Assembly: GCA_910589385.1 (NCBI GenBank)
Contig: CAJUTU010000017.1
Location: 1 to 64,000 of the forward strand
Direction of reading: 5' to 3'
Origin: an uncultured Lachnospiraceae bacterium
GTDB lineage: Bacteria > Bacillota > Clostridia > Lachnospirales > Lachnospiraceae
Length of the DNA stretch: 64,000 nucleotides
Shown here: positions 52,675-61,288 of the stretch, piece by piece
Layout: each line of letters opens with the position of its first letter
How positions within the stretch are numbered: the stretch's first letter is position 1
Made by a program: the position numbers and the translations under genes
The notes under the pieces: generated by a model
Database searches by the model: none
What the model was told of the DNA's origin: nothing
The model's input: only the letters and a program-made list of their open reading frames with translations

Positions 52675-52732
52675 ATTCCCACGGAGCAGCGTGTCATGCG
52701 GCATGTCTGCATGTACATTTAGCGACTGCTCC
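52675..52732. repeat. REP-like palindromic element, copy 2
   Basis: A 58-bp relative of the element at 7571-7630. Outer arms GGAGCAG and CTGCTCC match perfectly; the inner part GGCATGTC-TGCATGTAC is a shorter dyad. It shares TATTCCCACG, TGCATGTACATTT and GCGACTGCT with copy 1. It lies between the tyrA stop and the aroA ribosome site, so it is transcribed and can fold in the mRNA. Confidence 0.7.
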
Positions 52733-52767
52733 AAAGGCCACAAAATCACGAAAGGATATTGATCACT

Positions 52768-54060
52768 ATGGAATTAACCAACATTACCGGCTTAAAAGGC
52801 GAAGTAACCGTCCCAGGAGACAAGTCCATTTCCCACAGATGCGTCATGTTTGGCTCCATTGCCAAAGGCATCACCGAAATACAGAATTTTCTTGAAGGGG
52901 CAGACTGCCTTGCAACCATTAGCTGCTTCCGCAGCCTTGGGATCGAAATTGAAAAAAACGGTACTTCTGTCTTGATACGCGGAAAAGGACTTCATGGCCT
53001 GACTGCGCCGTCAAATCTTCTGGATGTGGGAAACAGCGGTACTACAACCAGACTGATTTCCGGTATCCTGGCCGGACAGCCCTTTGACTCCAAGATTTCA
53101 GGAGACAGCTCCTTGAATTCCAGACCCATGAAACGGATCATGGAACCTCTGACACAGATGGGAGCAAATATTTCCAGCATCCTGCGCAACGGATGTGCGC
53201 CTCTTTATATTACACCGGGACATCTTCACGGAATCCATTATCATACTCCTGTGGCCTCTGCCCAGGTGAAATCCTGTATCTTACTTGCAGGGCTTTATGC
53301 AGATGGGGAGACTTCTGTGACAGAAGCCTCTCTCTCCCGAAACCATACGGAGCTGATGCTGCAGGAATTTGGCGCGGACATCCACTCTTTCCTGGATGCA
53401 GGCAGCACAAAAGCGACTGCTGTAATCCGTCCGTGTGAAGAACTTTATGGACAGAAGATCACCGTCCCTGGAGATATCTCCTCTGCAGCTTACTTTATTG
53501 CCGCAGGGCTTTTAGTGCCTGATTCAGAAATTTTGATCAAAGAGATTGGTGTGAATCCGACCCGTGCCGGGCTTTTGGAAGTATGTCAGGATATGGGCGG
53601 TGATATAACTCTGTTAAACCAGCATACAGTGGCTGGAGAACCCGTTGCTGACATTCTGGTACGCACCAGCCGGTTACATGGAATTACAATTGAGGGTAAG
53701 ATCATCCCTGCATTGATCGACGAGATTCCCATCATAGCTGTCATGGCAGCTATGGCAGATGGCATCACGATCATCCGGGATGCGGCAGAACTGAAAGTAA
53801 AAGAGTCTGACCGGATTGAAACGGTAACCGATAACTTGAAATCTATGGGATGTAATATCATCCCTACGGATGACGGAATGATCATCCATGGCGGAAAACC
53901 TCTTCATGGTTCGACCATCCACACACTTTTGGATCACCGGATTGCAATGGCATTCAGCATCGCAGCGCTTGTAGCCGAAGGAACGACCAAAATACTGGAC
54001 AGCCATTGCGTGGATGTATCATTCCCCTCCTTTTATGATACATTTGAAAATCTGCTGTAA
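52768..54060 (+). CDS. aroA: 3-phosphoshikimate 1-carboxyvinyltransferase (EPSP synthase)
   Basis: 430 aa. It joins shikimate-3-phosphate and phosphoenolpyruvate. VTVPGDKSISHRCVMFGSIAKG, LDVGNSGTTTRLISGIL (PEP site), NSRPMKRIMEPLTQMGA, TVPGDISSAAYFIAAGL, and the C-terminal KVKESDRI and DHRIAMAFSIAAL are all in place. The LxxGNSGTT segment with an adjoining TR is the class-defining glyphosate-contact region; class assignment needs alignment. The ATG at 52768 lies 12 nt after AAAGG; a TTG three codons upstream is too close to it. Cotranscribed with tyrA. Confidence 0.96.
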   Translation: MELTNITGLKGEVTVPGDKSISHRCVMFGSIAKGITEIQNFLEGADCLATISCFRSLGIEIEKNGTSVLIRGKGLHGLTAPSNLLDVGNSGTTTRLISGILAGQPFDSKISGDSSLNSRPMKRIMEPLTQMGANISSILRNGCAPLYITPGHLHGIHYHTPVASAQVKSCILLAGLYADGETSVTEASLSRNHTELMLQEFGADIHSFLDAGSTKATAVIRPCEELYGQKITVPGDISSAAYFIAAGLLVPDSEILIKEIGVNPTRAGLLEVCQDMGGDITLLNQHTVAGEPVADILVRTSRLHGITIEGKIIPALIDEIPIIAVMAAMADGITIIRDAAELKVKESDRIETVTDNLKSMGCNIIPTDDGMIIHGGKPLHGSTIHTLLDHRIAMAFSIAALVAEGTTKILDSHCVDVSFPSFYDTFENLL

Positions 54061-54095
54061 AAGTATGTTTTCTGTGTGATACACCAGATTGTCCT

Positions 54096-54974
54096 TCATG
54101 TATCTGCCTGCTCCAACATCTCCCGCACAGTCTTCCCATATACCGGATGACGCTTATAGGGGGCAATATCATAGAGAGGCTCTAAGACAAACCGGCGTTT
54201 GTGCATTTCCACATGGGGAATGCACAAATCTGCGGTCTCAAGAACCAGATTGTCATAAAATATGATATCCAGATCAAGCGTACGCGGTCCCCAGTGGATC
54301 ACTCGTTCCCTCCCTGCATCCTTTTCAATTTTCTGTAGTGTCTTTAATAATTCCTGCGGACTCAAAAGTGTACGCAGCTTTAGGCACGCGTTTAAAAAAT
54401 CCGGCTGTTCTGTCATACCATAAGGCGGAGTCTCATAATATTTTGAAACCTTCACCACATGGGTATGCCTGATGTCCTTTCCGCCATCAGCCTCATTCTG
54501 GCTGCAAAGTTCGTCTGTTTGAATATCCCGTGACAGATGTGCCAGTGCCTCCACTGCCTGGTCAAGATTGGCCTGTCTGTCCCCAATATTAGAACCCAGG
54601 GCAATATATGCAATATGCCATTGCCGTTCGATTTCCACAGAAGCAGTCTCCAGCGGCAGCCCGATCGGAGCCCAAGGTTTTTTCACTTCCAAGCGCAATT
54701 TTTCCAGATGTGGGGTATGGAGCAGCAACTCTTCTGCCAATGTTTCTGCCGCCCGCTCAATCAATTGAAACGTATGTGACTTCATATGAGCATCTATGAA
54801 CCGGCATATCTCACCATAGTGGATCGAGGCAGTCAAATCATCCGTCTTCCCTGCTTTCCTTGTATCCGTATATAGAACTACAGATACTAAAAATTTTTGT
54901 CCCAGTTTATTCTCTTCAGGAAATACACCATGCTTGGCAAATACTTCCAGATTTTTTATTTTTATCTTATCCAT
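54096..54974 (-). CDS. folBK: Bifunctional dihydroneopterin aldolase / HPPK (FolB-FolK fusion)
   Basis: 292 aa. Residues 1-118 are FolB (IKNLEVFAKHGVFPEENKLGQKF with the catalytic Glu, and the VEVKKPWAPI-like LEVKKPWAPIGLPLE with Lys). Residues ~122-292 are FolK (IALGSNIGDRQANLDQAVEAL, YETPPYGMTEQPDFLNAC, GRERVIHWGPRTLDLDIIFYDN, IPHVEMHKRRFVLEPL). The fusion joins two consecutive folate steps, from dihydroneopterin to 6-hydroxymethyl-dihydropterin diphosphate, the substrate of FolP. It lies 34 nt after folP. Fusions of this pair occur in several Firmicutes. Confidence 0.96.
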   Translation of the reverse strand: MDKIKIKNLEVFAKHGVFPEENKLGQKFLVSVVLYTDTRKAGKTDDLTASIHYGEICRFIDAHMKSHTFQLIERAAETLAEELLLHTPHLEKLRLEVKKPWAPIGLPLETASVEIERQWHIAYIALGSNIGDRQANLDQAVEALAHLSRDIQTDELCSQNEADGGKDIRHTHVVKVSKYYETPPYGMTEQPDFLNACLKLRTLLSPQELLKTLQKIEKDAGRERVIHWGPRTLDLDIIFYDNLVLETADLCIPHVEMHKRRFVLEPLYDIAPYKRHPVYGKTVREMLEQADT

Positions 54975-55008
54975 CTGATTTTACTCCTAAGAATCTATAT
55001 ATCGCATC

Positions 55009-55815
55009 TTATCGCTTATAAATCGCCTCTGCCATCTTAACCGCACGGTAATTTGACTTTACATCATGAACTCTTACAAAAGAATATCCGCTTTGGACCC
55101 CCAGCACGGTTGTCACCAGAGTTCCCTCCTCCCGCTGGTCTGCCGGAAGATCCAGTGTGATGCCAATGACAGATTTTCGTGATGTTCCCAAGAGCAGAGG
55201 ATACTCAAGGCTTTGCAGGGCAGATAGATTTTTAAGCATATCCAGATTCATTTCATAAGTCTTTCCAAAACCAATCCCTGGATCTAACAGAATCTGCCCG
55301 TCAGGAATCCCAGCCGCCTTCGCCAGCCGTATGCATCCTCGCAGATCCTCCAAAACCTCAGGAATAAAGTCGCGATATTCTGCTTTCTTCCGGTTATGCA
55401 TCAGGCAGCATGGCACATGGTATTTTGCGATCACATCTGCCATCTTTACATCATATTTCAGCCCCCAGATATCATTCACCAGATCTGCTCCGGCTTTTAG
55501 CGCAGCCTCTGCCACCTGGCTTTTATAGGTGTCCACAGAAATCGGAGTATCAAACCTTTGTTTTAGCTTTTCAATCACCGGAACGGTACGCTCGATCTCT
55601 TCTTCCGCCGAAATCTGCTCGTGCCCCGGACGTGTGGATTCCCCTCCCACATCCAGTATATCCGCCCCATCTGTGACCATATCCTGAGCATGCTTTAATG
55701 CCGCATCCAAGTGTTGAAAACGGCCGCCGTCTGAAAAAGAATCCGGGGTGACATTCAAGATCCCCATGATATATGTCCGATGTTCTGTATCAAACGTCTT
55801 TCCGCCTATCTGCAT
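55009..55815 (-). CDS. folP: Dihydropteroate synthase
   Basis: 268 aa, TIM barrel. MGILNVTPDSFSDGGRF, GADILDVGGESTRPGH, PISVDTYKSQVAEAAL, NDIWGL, ILLDPGIGFGKT, LLGTSRKSVIG and VRVHDVKSN are all canonical pterin- and pABA-binding motifs. It condenses hydroxymethyldihydropterin diphosphate with p-aminobenzoate and is the sulfonamide target. Positioned between the HD gene and folBK. Confidence 0.97.
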   Translation of the reverse strand: MQIGGKTFDTEHRTYIMGILNVTPDSFSDGGRFQHLDAALKHAQDMVTDGADILDVGGESTRPGHEQISAEEEIERTVPVIEKLKQRFDTPISVDTYKSQVAEAALKAGADLVNDIWGLKYDVKMADVIAKYHVPCCLMHNRKKAEYRDFIPEVLEDLRGCIRLAKAAGIPDGQILLDPGIGFGKTYEMNLDMLKNLSALQSLEYPLLLGTSRKSVIGITLDLPADQREEGTLVTTVLGVQSGYSFVRVHDVKSNYRAVKMAEAIYKR

Positions 55816-55888
55816 ATCTTTTCTCTCCCAACCTATCCCTAGTTCTTGAAATCGATCAAAATATCATTCGCTGTCATCCGAACGTATT

Positions 55889-56377
55889 TTACACTTCTAT
55901 AGTAAAATTTTTCTTCTTATGATTCCAGTTACATTCTTTTTCCGCTTCACAATCAAAGCATTTCCTGGATCCTTTATCGCTGATATAAAGCAGTCTTTCC
56001 AGAACCGCCATATTCTCCCGCATCCTGCGATGCCCCAGTATTGCCTGGAGAATGCTCTTTTTCTCTTCCTTCGAGAACATCTCATCCGGCAGATCTCCCA
56101 AAATCAATTCTCCAATCTGAGCCGATGTCTTTTCATGCGGTATGCCTTCTGTATACTGCCTGTTTTTTCCAATATCATGCAGGATTGCGGCTGCATAGAT
56201 GACCTCCTTGCGGATATTCAGGTTTTGTTCCAGATTGAGAATATATGCAATCCGTGCCACATCCAAAAGATGTTCCATCTGGTGGCAACAAAATTTCCTG
56301 TCCTTTTCTGTCTGCTTCAATTCTTCATATTGCTCAACATACAATGGATGACTCCTGATCGCCTCTATTTCTTTCAA
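55889..56377 (-). CDS. HD-domain phosphohydrolase in the folate operon
   Basis: 162 aa from a TTG start (GGAGG 7 nt upstream); longer in-frame starts would run into folE and lack a site. It has a complete HD metal-binding set: His36 (HQMEHLL), His67-Asp68 (AAILHDIGK) and Asp134 (YISDKGS), with His81 and His116 nearby. The C-terminus has three cysteines (CFDCEAEKEC). HD proteins hydrolyse phosphate esters, often of nucleotides. It lies between folE and folP, where the pathway needs dihydroneopterin triphosphate to lose its phosphates; no Nudix FolQ is present, so it is a candidate for that step. This is inference from context. Confidence 0.8.
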   Translation of the reverse strand: MKEIEAIRSHPLYVEQYEELKQTEKDRKFCCHQMEHLLDVARIAYILNLEQNLNIRKEVIYAAAILHDIGKNRQYTEGIPHEKTSAQIGELILGDLPDEMFSKEEKKSILQAILGHRRMRENMAVLERLLYISDKGSRKCFDCEAEKECNWNHKKKNFTIEV

Positions 56378-56486
56378 GCCTGCGCCTCCTTTTATCATAA
56401 AAGTAGTCCATGAAACGACAATTCTTTCAGAATCAGTCATAGTGCTTTTTCGGTCCGGATGCTGTGCAGCATCGTGCTGCCATAGA

Positions 56487-57044
56487 CTATCTTCCAAGCA
56501 TTGCATAAAATGTCTGTACCAGTTCTTGCTTCTCCAAAAAGTCTCCACGCTTTACCACTGTGACCGTTTTACTGCCTGGCTTTTTGATTCCGCGCATAGA
56601 CATGCATAAATGCTCTGCCTCAATGAGGACCATAACCCCCTTCGGCCGGAGATACTTCATCAATGCATCCGCAATCTGGCCGGTAAGCTGTTCCTGGATC
56701 TGCGGCCTTCTGGCATACACATCAACGGTGCGCGCCAGCTTGCTCAGCCCCACCACCTTCCCATCTGGAATATAGGCAACATGTGCTTTCCCAAAAAAAG
56801 GCAGCAGGTGATGTTCACAGGTAGAATAAAAATGAATATCCTTCTCCACTACCATTTCATTGTCTTCTGCATGAAATGCTTTTTGAAGATGGACTTCCGG
56901 GTTTTCCTCCAGGCCTCCGTATATTTCCTCATACATCCTTGCAATCCGGTCTGGCGTCTCCTGTAGTCCTTCCCGGTCCGGATCCTCTCCGATTCCCTCT
57001 AATAAGAGCCGGACTGCCTGTTTTACTTTTTCCTGATCAATCAT
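56487..57044 (-). CDS. folE: GTP cyclohydrolase I
   Basis: 185 aa, the normal size for the short bacterial form. LLEGIGEDPDREGLQETPDRIARMYEEI, KDIHFYSTCEHHLLPFFGKAHVAYIP (zinc Cys-His site), VGLSKLARTVDVYARRPQIQEQLT, and CLSMRGIKKPG-like CMSMRGIKKPGSKTVT are diagnostic. It converts GTP to 7,8-dihydroneopterin triphosphate, the first folate step. It lies 9 nt after folC and 109 nt before the HD gene. Confidence 0.97.
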   Translation of the reverse strand: MIDQEKVKQAVRLLLEGIGEDPDREGLQETPDRIARMYEEIYGGLEENPEVHLQKAFHAEDNEMVVEKDIHFYSTCEHHLLPFFGKAHVAYIPDGKVVGLSKLARTVDVYARRPQIQEQLTGQIADALMKYLRPKGVMVLIEAEHLCMSMRGIKKPGSKTVTVVKRGDFLEKQELVQTFYAMLGR

Positions 57045-57053
57045 AGTCTCCCC

Positions 57054-58346
57054 TCATTTCCACTCTTTCGCCCTTTTTATCACCTGCCCAAGATAAGACA
57101 GCGAGCCAAATGCCAAAATCACTTCTTCCTCCTGTGCATCCTGCAGTGCCTTCTCCACCGCACGGTTCACATCTCCAACCGCATAGACCGGCCCCGTACA
57201 ATATGGTTCCACCGCATGTTTCAATTCCCCGGCCGGCAATGTACGATTTTGGTCTGGCAGGCTGACTGTATAAATACATTCCGCCAGTGGTGCCATAATC
57301 TCCGACATCTTTTCATATTCCTTATCCCGGAATACGCCCATAATATATACGAGCCTTCGTCCCGGAAAAAACAATTCTACAGATTCCCGGAGCCTTTTAG
57401 CAGCATCCACATTATGAGCCCCATCTATGATAAATGTGGGACGTTCTTTGATACACGTAAACCGTCCCGGCAACTGTGCTTTCAAAAAACCTCTGCGGAC
57501 TGCCTGTTCGGGAATCTGATGTTCTGATATACTGTTCCATGCATCTATTGCCTCCCACGCCGCTACTGCATTGGAAAGCTGATATGAGCCTGACATTTTT
57601 ATCTGCAGGTGCTCCATTTCCCGATAAGAGAAAGTCTGTCCATGGTAATCCTGCTCCAATATCACGGCCTCCTCCGGAGCCGCAAACCTTACCCGGCATC
57701 CATATTTTTCGGCATATAGTTCCAGTTCTTTTCTTACCATCGGCCTCTGTGCCGCCGACACAACGATACACCCAGGCTTTATGATCCCGGCCTTGTTTCT
57801 GGCAATCTCATCCAATGTATCTCCTAAATATCCCATATGGTCCCGGCTGATGGAAGTAAAGACCGCAACCACCGTATTCTTAATGATATTTGTAGCATCC
57901 AGGATGCCGCCCAGCCCAGTCTCAAGCACGACTACATCACAATGCTTTCTTTGAAAATACAAAAAAGCTATTGCGGTCTCTATCTCAAAAACAGTAGGGC
58001 CTGTCATCCCCTTTGCCTCCATACGCACAATAGCTCTTTGAACCTCTTCAACCAGTTCCGCGAATTCCACTTCTAAAATCCACTTTCCATCTATCTGGAT
58101 CCTTTCCAGATACGAGATAACAGTGGGGGAAATATATCTTCCGGTCTTCAAGCCTGCCTCACTTAAGATACTTGAAGTAAACGCAAGCACAGACCCTTTT
58201 CCATTGGTACCTGCAATATGTATGAACCGAAGATCATCCTGAGGATTCCCCAATTCATACAGCAGGTTTTGAACCGCATCCAGGCCAAGTACACTTCCGT
58301 ATTTCGACACCTCGTCCAAATATACCCTTGCTTCTTTATAGGTCAC
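57054..58346 (-). CDS. folC: Folylpolyglutamate synthase / dihydrofolate synthase
   Basis: 430 aa. FIHIAGTNGKGSVLAFTSSIL is the P-loop, DVVVLETGLGGILDATN and TSISRDHMGYLGDTLDEIARNKAGI the Mur-ligase-like core, and FIIDGAHNVDAAKRL the C-terminal-domain signature. It adds glutamate to dihydropteroate and folates. The start is a GTG at 58346 (AGAAAGG 11 nt upstream); an in-frame ATG further up would begin inside the preceding terminator. First gene of the folC-folE-HD-folP-folBK operon, 9 nt before folE. Confidence 0.94.
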   Translation of the reverse strand: MTYKEARVYLDEVSKYGSVLGLDAVQNLLYELGNPQDDLRFIHIAGTNGKGSVLAFTSSILSEAGLKTGRYISPTVISYLERIQIDGKWILEVEFAELVEEVQRAIVRMEAKGMTGPTVFEIETAIAFLYFQRKHCDVVVLETGLGGILDATNIIKNTVVAVFTSISRDHMGYLGDTLDEIARNKAGIIKPGCIVVSAAQRPMVRKELELYAEKYGCRVRFAAPEEAVILEQDYHGQTFSYREMEHLQIKMSGSYQLSNAVAAWEAIDAWNSISEHQIPEQAVRRGFLKAQLPGRFTCIKERPTFIIDGAHNVDAAKRLRESVELFFPGRRLVYIMGVFRDKEYEKMSEIMAPLAECIYTVSLPDQNRTLPAGELKHAVEPYCTGPVYAVGDVNRAVEKALQDAQEEEVILAFGSLSYLGQVIKRAKEWK

Positions 58347-58386
58347 ACTCCCTGTTTCCTTTCTGCAATGTTCTCTTATCGTTCTC

Positions 58387-58424
58387 AAAAAGCAGCAGGA
58401 ATCCGGTTCTCTGATTCCTGCTGT
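58387..58424 (-). terminator. Terminator of the SDR gene
   Basis: GCAGCAGGAATCC pairs with GATTCCTGCTG, followed on the minus strand by CTTTTTG. It separates the SDR gene from the folate operon. Confidence 0.85.
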
Positions 58425-58435
58425 TGTACCTCTTA

Positions 58436-59179
58436 TTATGCCCTTGCCGCACCATCTACGGACAATACTTCGCCTGTTACATAGCTGGCCATATCACTTG
58501 CCAGGAATAGAAATGCATTTGCAACATCTTCCGGCTCTCCAACCCTGCGCAATGGTATGGTTGCAATCAACGGCTGAATCATAGAATCTGGAAGCGCTGC
58601 CACCATATCCGTCTTTGTAATTCCAGGAGCTACTGCATTAACGCGGATATTACTTGGTCCTAATTCCCTTGCAAGAGAAAGTGTCAGGCCGTTTACAGCA
58701 AATTTACTGGTCGGATAAGCCACTCCGCCCGGCTGGCCGGAAATGCTGACCATAGAACTTGTATTTAAAATACATCCGCCTCCCTGCTCTTTCATAATCT
58801 TCACGGTTGGATGGATTGCATTGAAAATCGCATTGACATTCAGCTTGATGATCTTATCAAAATGTCCTTCTTCATAATCATCAATCTTCTTGCTGTCTGA
58901 CACACCAGCGTTATTCACCAGGATATCAATCCTTCCAAATCTATCTTTGATTCCCTGGATCGCCGCTGCCATAGCGCCCTCATCTGTCAGATCTGGATAT
59001 TCGCCTTCCACTACCCAGTCCGGGTTCTCAGATTTTAAAGAAGCCAGTGCCTTCTCAACAGTCTCTGCTCTTGAGCCGAACAGGACTACCTTTGCCCCGT
59101 TCTCCAGATATTTCTTCACAATGGCATATCCAATCCCTCTTGTACCGCCGGTTACAACAGCTACTTTGTCTTTTAACAT
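58436..59179 (-). CDS. SDR family oxidoreductase (FabG/BaiA-like)
   Basis: 247 aa classical short-chain dehydrogenase. TGGTRGIG (9-16) binds the cofactor, NNAGVSD stabilises the sheet, the catalytic Ser lies in ILNTSSMVSISG, Tyr and Lys in YPTSK, and VAPGITKTDM with the C-terminal VTGEVLSVDGAARA completes the fold. Candidates are 3-oxoacyl-ACP reductase or a hydroxysteroid dehydrogenase, both common in Lachnospiraceae; there is no fab or bai context to decide. Monocistronic. Confidence 0.9.
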   Translation of the reverse strand: MLKDKVAVVTGGTRGIGYAIVKKYLENGAKVVLFGSRAETVEKALASLKSENPDWVVEGEYPDLTDEGAMAAAIQGIKDRFGRIDILVNNAGVSDSKKIDDYEEGHFDKIIKLNVNAIFNAIHPTVKIMKEQGGGCILNTSSMVSISGQPGGVAYPTSKFAVNGLTLSLARELGPSNIRVNAVAPGITKTDMVAALPDSMIQPLIATIPLRRVGEPEDVANAFLFLASDMASYVTGEVLSVDGAARA

Positions 59180-59398
59180 GACTATTTCCTCCCTTGATAT
59201 CCACAGTTTGCTGCGCTGCGTATTTGATGCCCTGTCAGCTTACTGTGAGGTCTTTGACTAAGATTAACATAATCAGCAAAAAAATGGAAGTGCTTTTGCT
59301 AATTTTCACTATAATGTACATTGCTCTTTACTTTTCGCCAGGCTGTAAAATGTAACTATTGCCCTATTGCCACAGAACGTCGATCAGGCTGCGGCCTT

Positions 59399-61144
59399 TC
59401 ATGTTTTGACTGATACTTCGCAGACAGAAGCCTGGTTCGTCAAAAGATCTCTGTTCCTGTAGTCAAAGAGCAAAACGGAACCTTTCACCCTCTCTAAATG
59501 TGTCATTTTTCGCATCTGTCGTTTGTCATACTGTTCATATCCCTTTAGATATTGATGGCTTACAGCTTCCTGTTCATAAAAGGCTGTCTCTTCTTCTTTT
59601 GTAACACTGGATATTCCAGAAAATGCGGGACGATTTTTTACATTTTCCCTGAGATACAAGTCATAAGTCAACATTTCCCTGTATTCTTCCTTTCTTTCCC
59701 TGTCATACTCTTCCACGAATGCAGACAGGATCTCATATCTCTCGATCCGGGAATGACTGATTCCATATAAATGGTGCCTTTCATAGTAATGGCTCAATTC
59801 CTCATACATGGAAAATGCATCTGGAAATACCTGTTCCAAAATCTCCATTGTGTGAAGGAACTGGCTGCTGTTGTAATAAACCTCCACCATCTCCTCAATT
59901 CTTTTCAAACGAATCAGTTCCTCGTAGGAAAGCCATCTGGTTGACAGTACCTCAAAAGGCGGCCTGTCCTGATACAAAAGCCCATAGCTTTTGGCCTGTT
60001 CTTCCATATAAGAGCCTTTTAACACTTTCAAAAATCCGAACTGTAGCTGTTCTGGATGGAGTGCATAGACTTCATTAAAGGATTTCCGGAAACTTTCATA
60101 ATCCTCATAGGGAAGCCCCGCAATCAGATCCAGATGCTGATGTATATTGGCCGCGGCATGAATCCGGCGGACCGCTTCTTTTACCTGTTGGAATTTCATA
60201 GAACGGCGGATTTCACGAATCGTCCGTTCATTGGTTGACTGTACACCGATCTCCAGTTGGATCAGCCCCGGACGCATGGACGTGATCAGGCGAAGTTCTT
60301 CTTCTCTCAGCAGATCTGCTGCCACCTCAAAATGAAAATTTGTTTTTCCCTTATCATGTTCCGCCAGATAGGACCATATGGCAAATGCATGGTCATGCCT
60401 ACAGTTAAACGTCCTGTCCACAAACTTTACCTGGGGCACTTCTTGATCGATAAAAAACTGAAGCTCTTGTTTTACGGTTTCTATGTTCCTAAAACGTAGG
60501 CATTTATCTATAGAAGAAAGGCAGTAACTACAGGAAAAAGGACACCCCCGGCTGGATTCATAATAAATGATTTTATTTTGAAACACATCTAGATCCTCAT
60601 AGACAAAGGGCAGGCGGTCCAGATCCAATGCCGCACGTGGAGGGTTTGCAACAATCTTTCTTTCCCTCTTCTCTTCCTGGCATTTTGCATCTTCGGTATA
60701 CACAATCCCTGTGATTTCTTCCAGCGGCAGGCCTGTCCCATGATAATATTCCAAAAGATCTAGAAACGTCTCTTCGCCCTCTCCGCACATGATCCCCCGC
60801 ACCTGGGGCATTTTTTTCAAAAATTCCGCTGCATGAAAAGATACCTCCGGCCCGCCCAGCCAGATTTCCAAATCCGGCAGAACTTTTCGGAGTTCCTTTA
60901 CAAGCTGCTCCACATAAACAATATTCCACAGATAGCATGAAAAGCAGACTATATCAGGTTTTCTCATATATAAGTCTATTAAAATATCATCCACCCTCTG
61001 GTTGATGGTATACTCCGCAATTTCCACAGAATTTCTATATCCCTGACGCGTTTCTGCCGCAAAGGCCCACAGGCTGTAAACCGCAAGATTTGAATGGATA
61101 TATTTTGCATTGATCGCTGTCAATAAAATTTTCATAGGCCTCAT
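59399..61144 (-). CDS. B12-binding-domain radical SAM protein (DUF4080 type)
   Basis: 581 aa. Residues ~1-135 form a cobalamin-binding-like Rossmann domain (MKILLTAINAKYIHSNLAVYSL, IVCFSCYLWN, WLGGPEVSFHA). A radical SAM barrel (~185-400) has the cluster motif CPFSCSYC, and the C-terminal ~170 residues match DUF4080. Such proteins may modify small molecules or RNA; the substrate is unknown. The classical DxHxxG cobalamin motif is absent, so cobalamin binding is doubtful. An ATG three codons downstream is an equally good start. It is the last gene before the right dacF junction. Confidence 0.9.
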   Translation of the reverse strand: MRPMKILLTAINAKYIHSNLAVYSLWAFAAETRQGYRNSVEIAEYTINQRVDDILIDLYMRKPDIVCFSCYLWNIVYVEQLVKELRKVLPDLEIWLGGPEVSFHAAEFLKKMPQVRGIMCGEGEETFLDLLEYYHGTGLPLEEITGIVYTEDAKCQEEKRERKIVANPPRAALDLDRLPFVYEDLDVFQNKIIYYESSRGCPFSCSYCLSSIDKCLRFRNIETVKQELQFFIDQEVPQVKFVDRTFNCRHDHAFAIWSYLAEHDKGKTNFHFEVAADLLREEELRLITSMRPGLIQLEIGVQSTNERTIREIRRSMKFQQVKEAVRRIHAAANIHQHLDLIAGLPYEDYESFRKSFNEVYALHPEQLQFGFLKVLKGSYMEEQAKSYGLLYQDRPPFEVLSTRWLSYEELIRLKRIEEMVEVYYNSSQFLHTMEILEQVFPDAFSMYEELSHYYERHHLYGISHSRIERYEILSAFVEEYDRERKEEYREMLTYDLYLRENVKNRPAFSGISSVTKEEETAFYEQEAVSHQYLKGYEQYDKRQMRKMTHLERVKGSVLLFDYRNRDLLTNQASVCEVSVKT

Positions 61145-61288
61145 CTGTCCTTCGATTCATCATGTATTTAACCTGTATTTTATTCATCTTATATCTAACT
61201 TGCACAAAAGGCTTCTTTTCTTTCATCAGCAAGTTATTTTCTCTTTGATGATTATATCCTACTTTATAATATTTGTATAGAATTTCCT

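Noticed and set aside
58347..58435. THF riboswitch in front of the folate operon
   Set aside because: The gap holds a plain terminator of the SDR gene and a ribosome site, with no room for the ~90-nt riboswitch fold.
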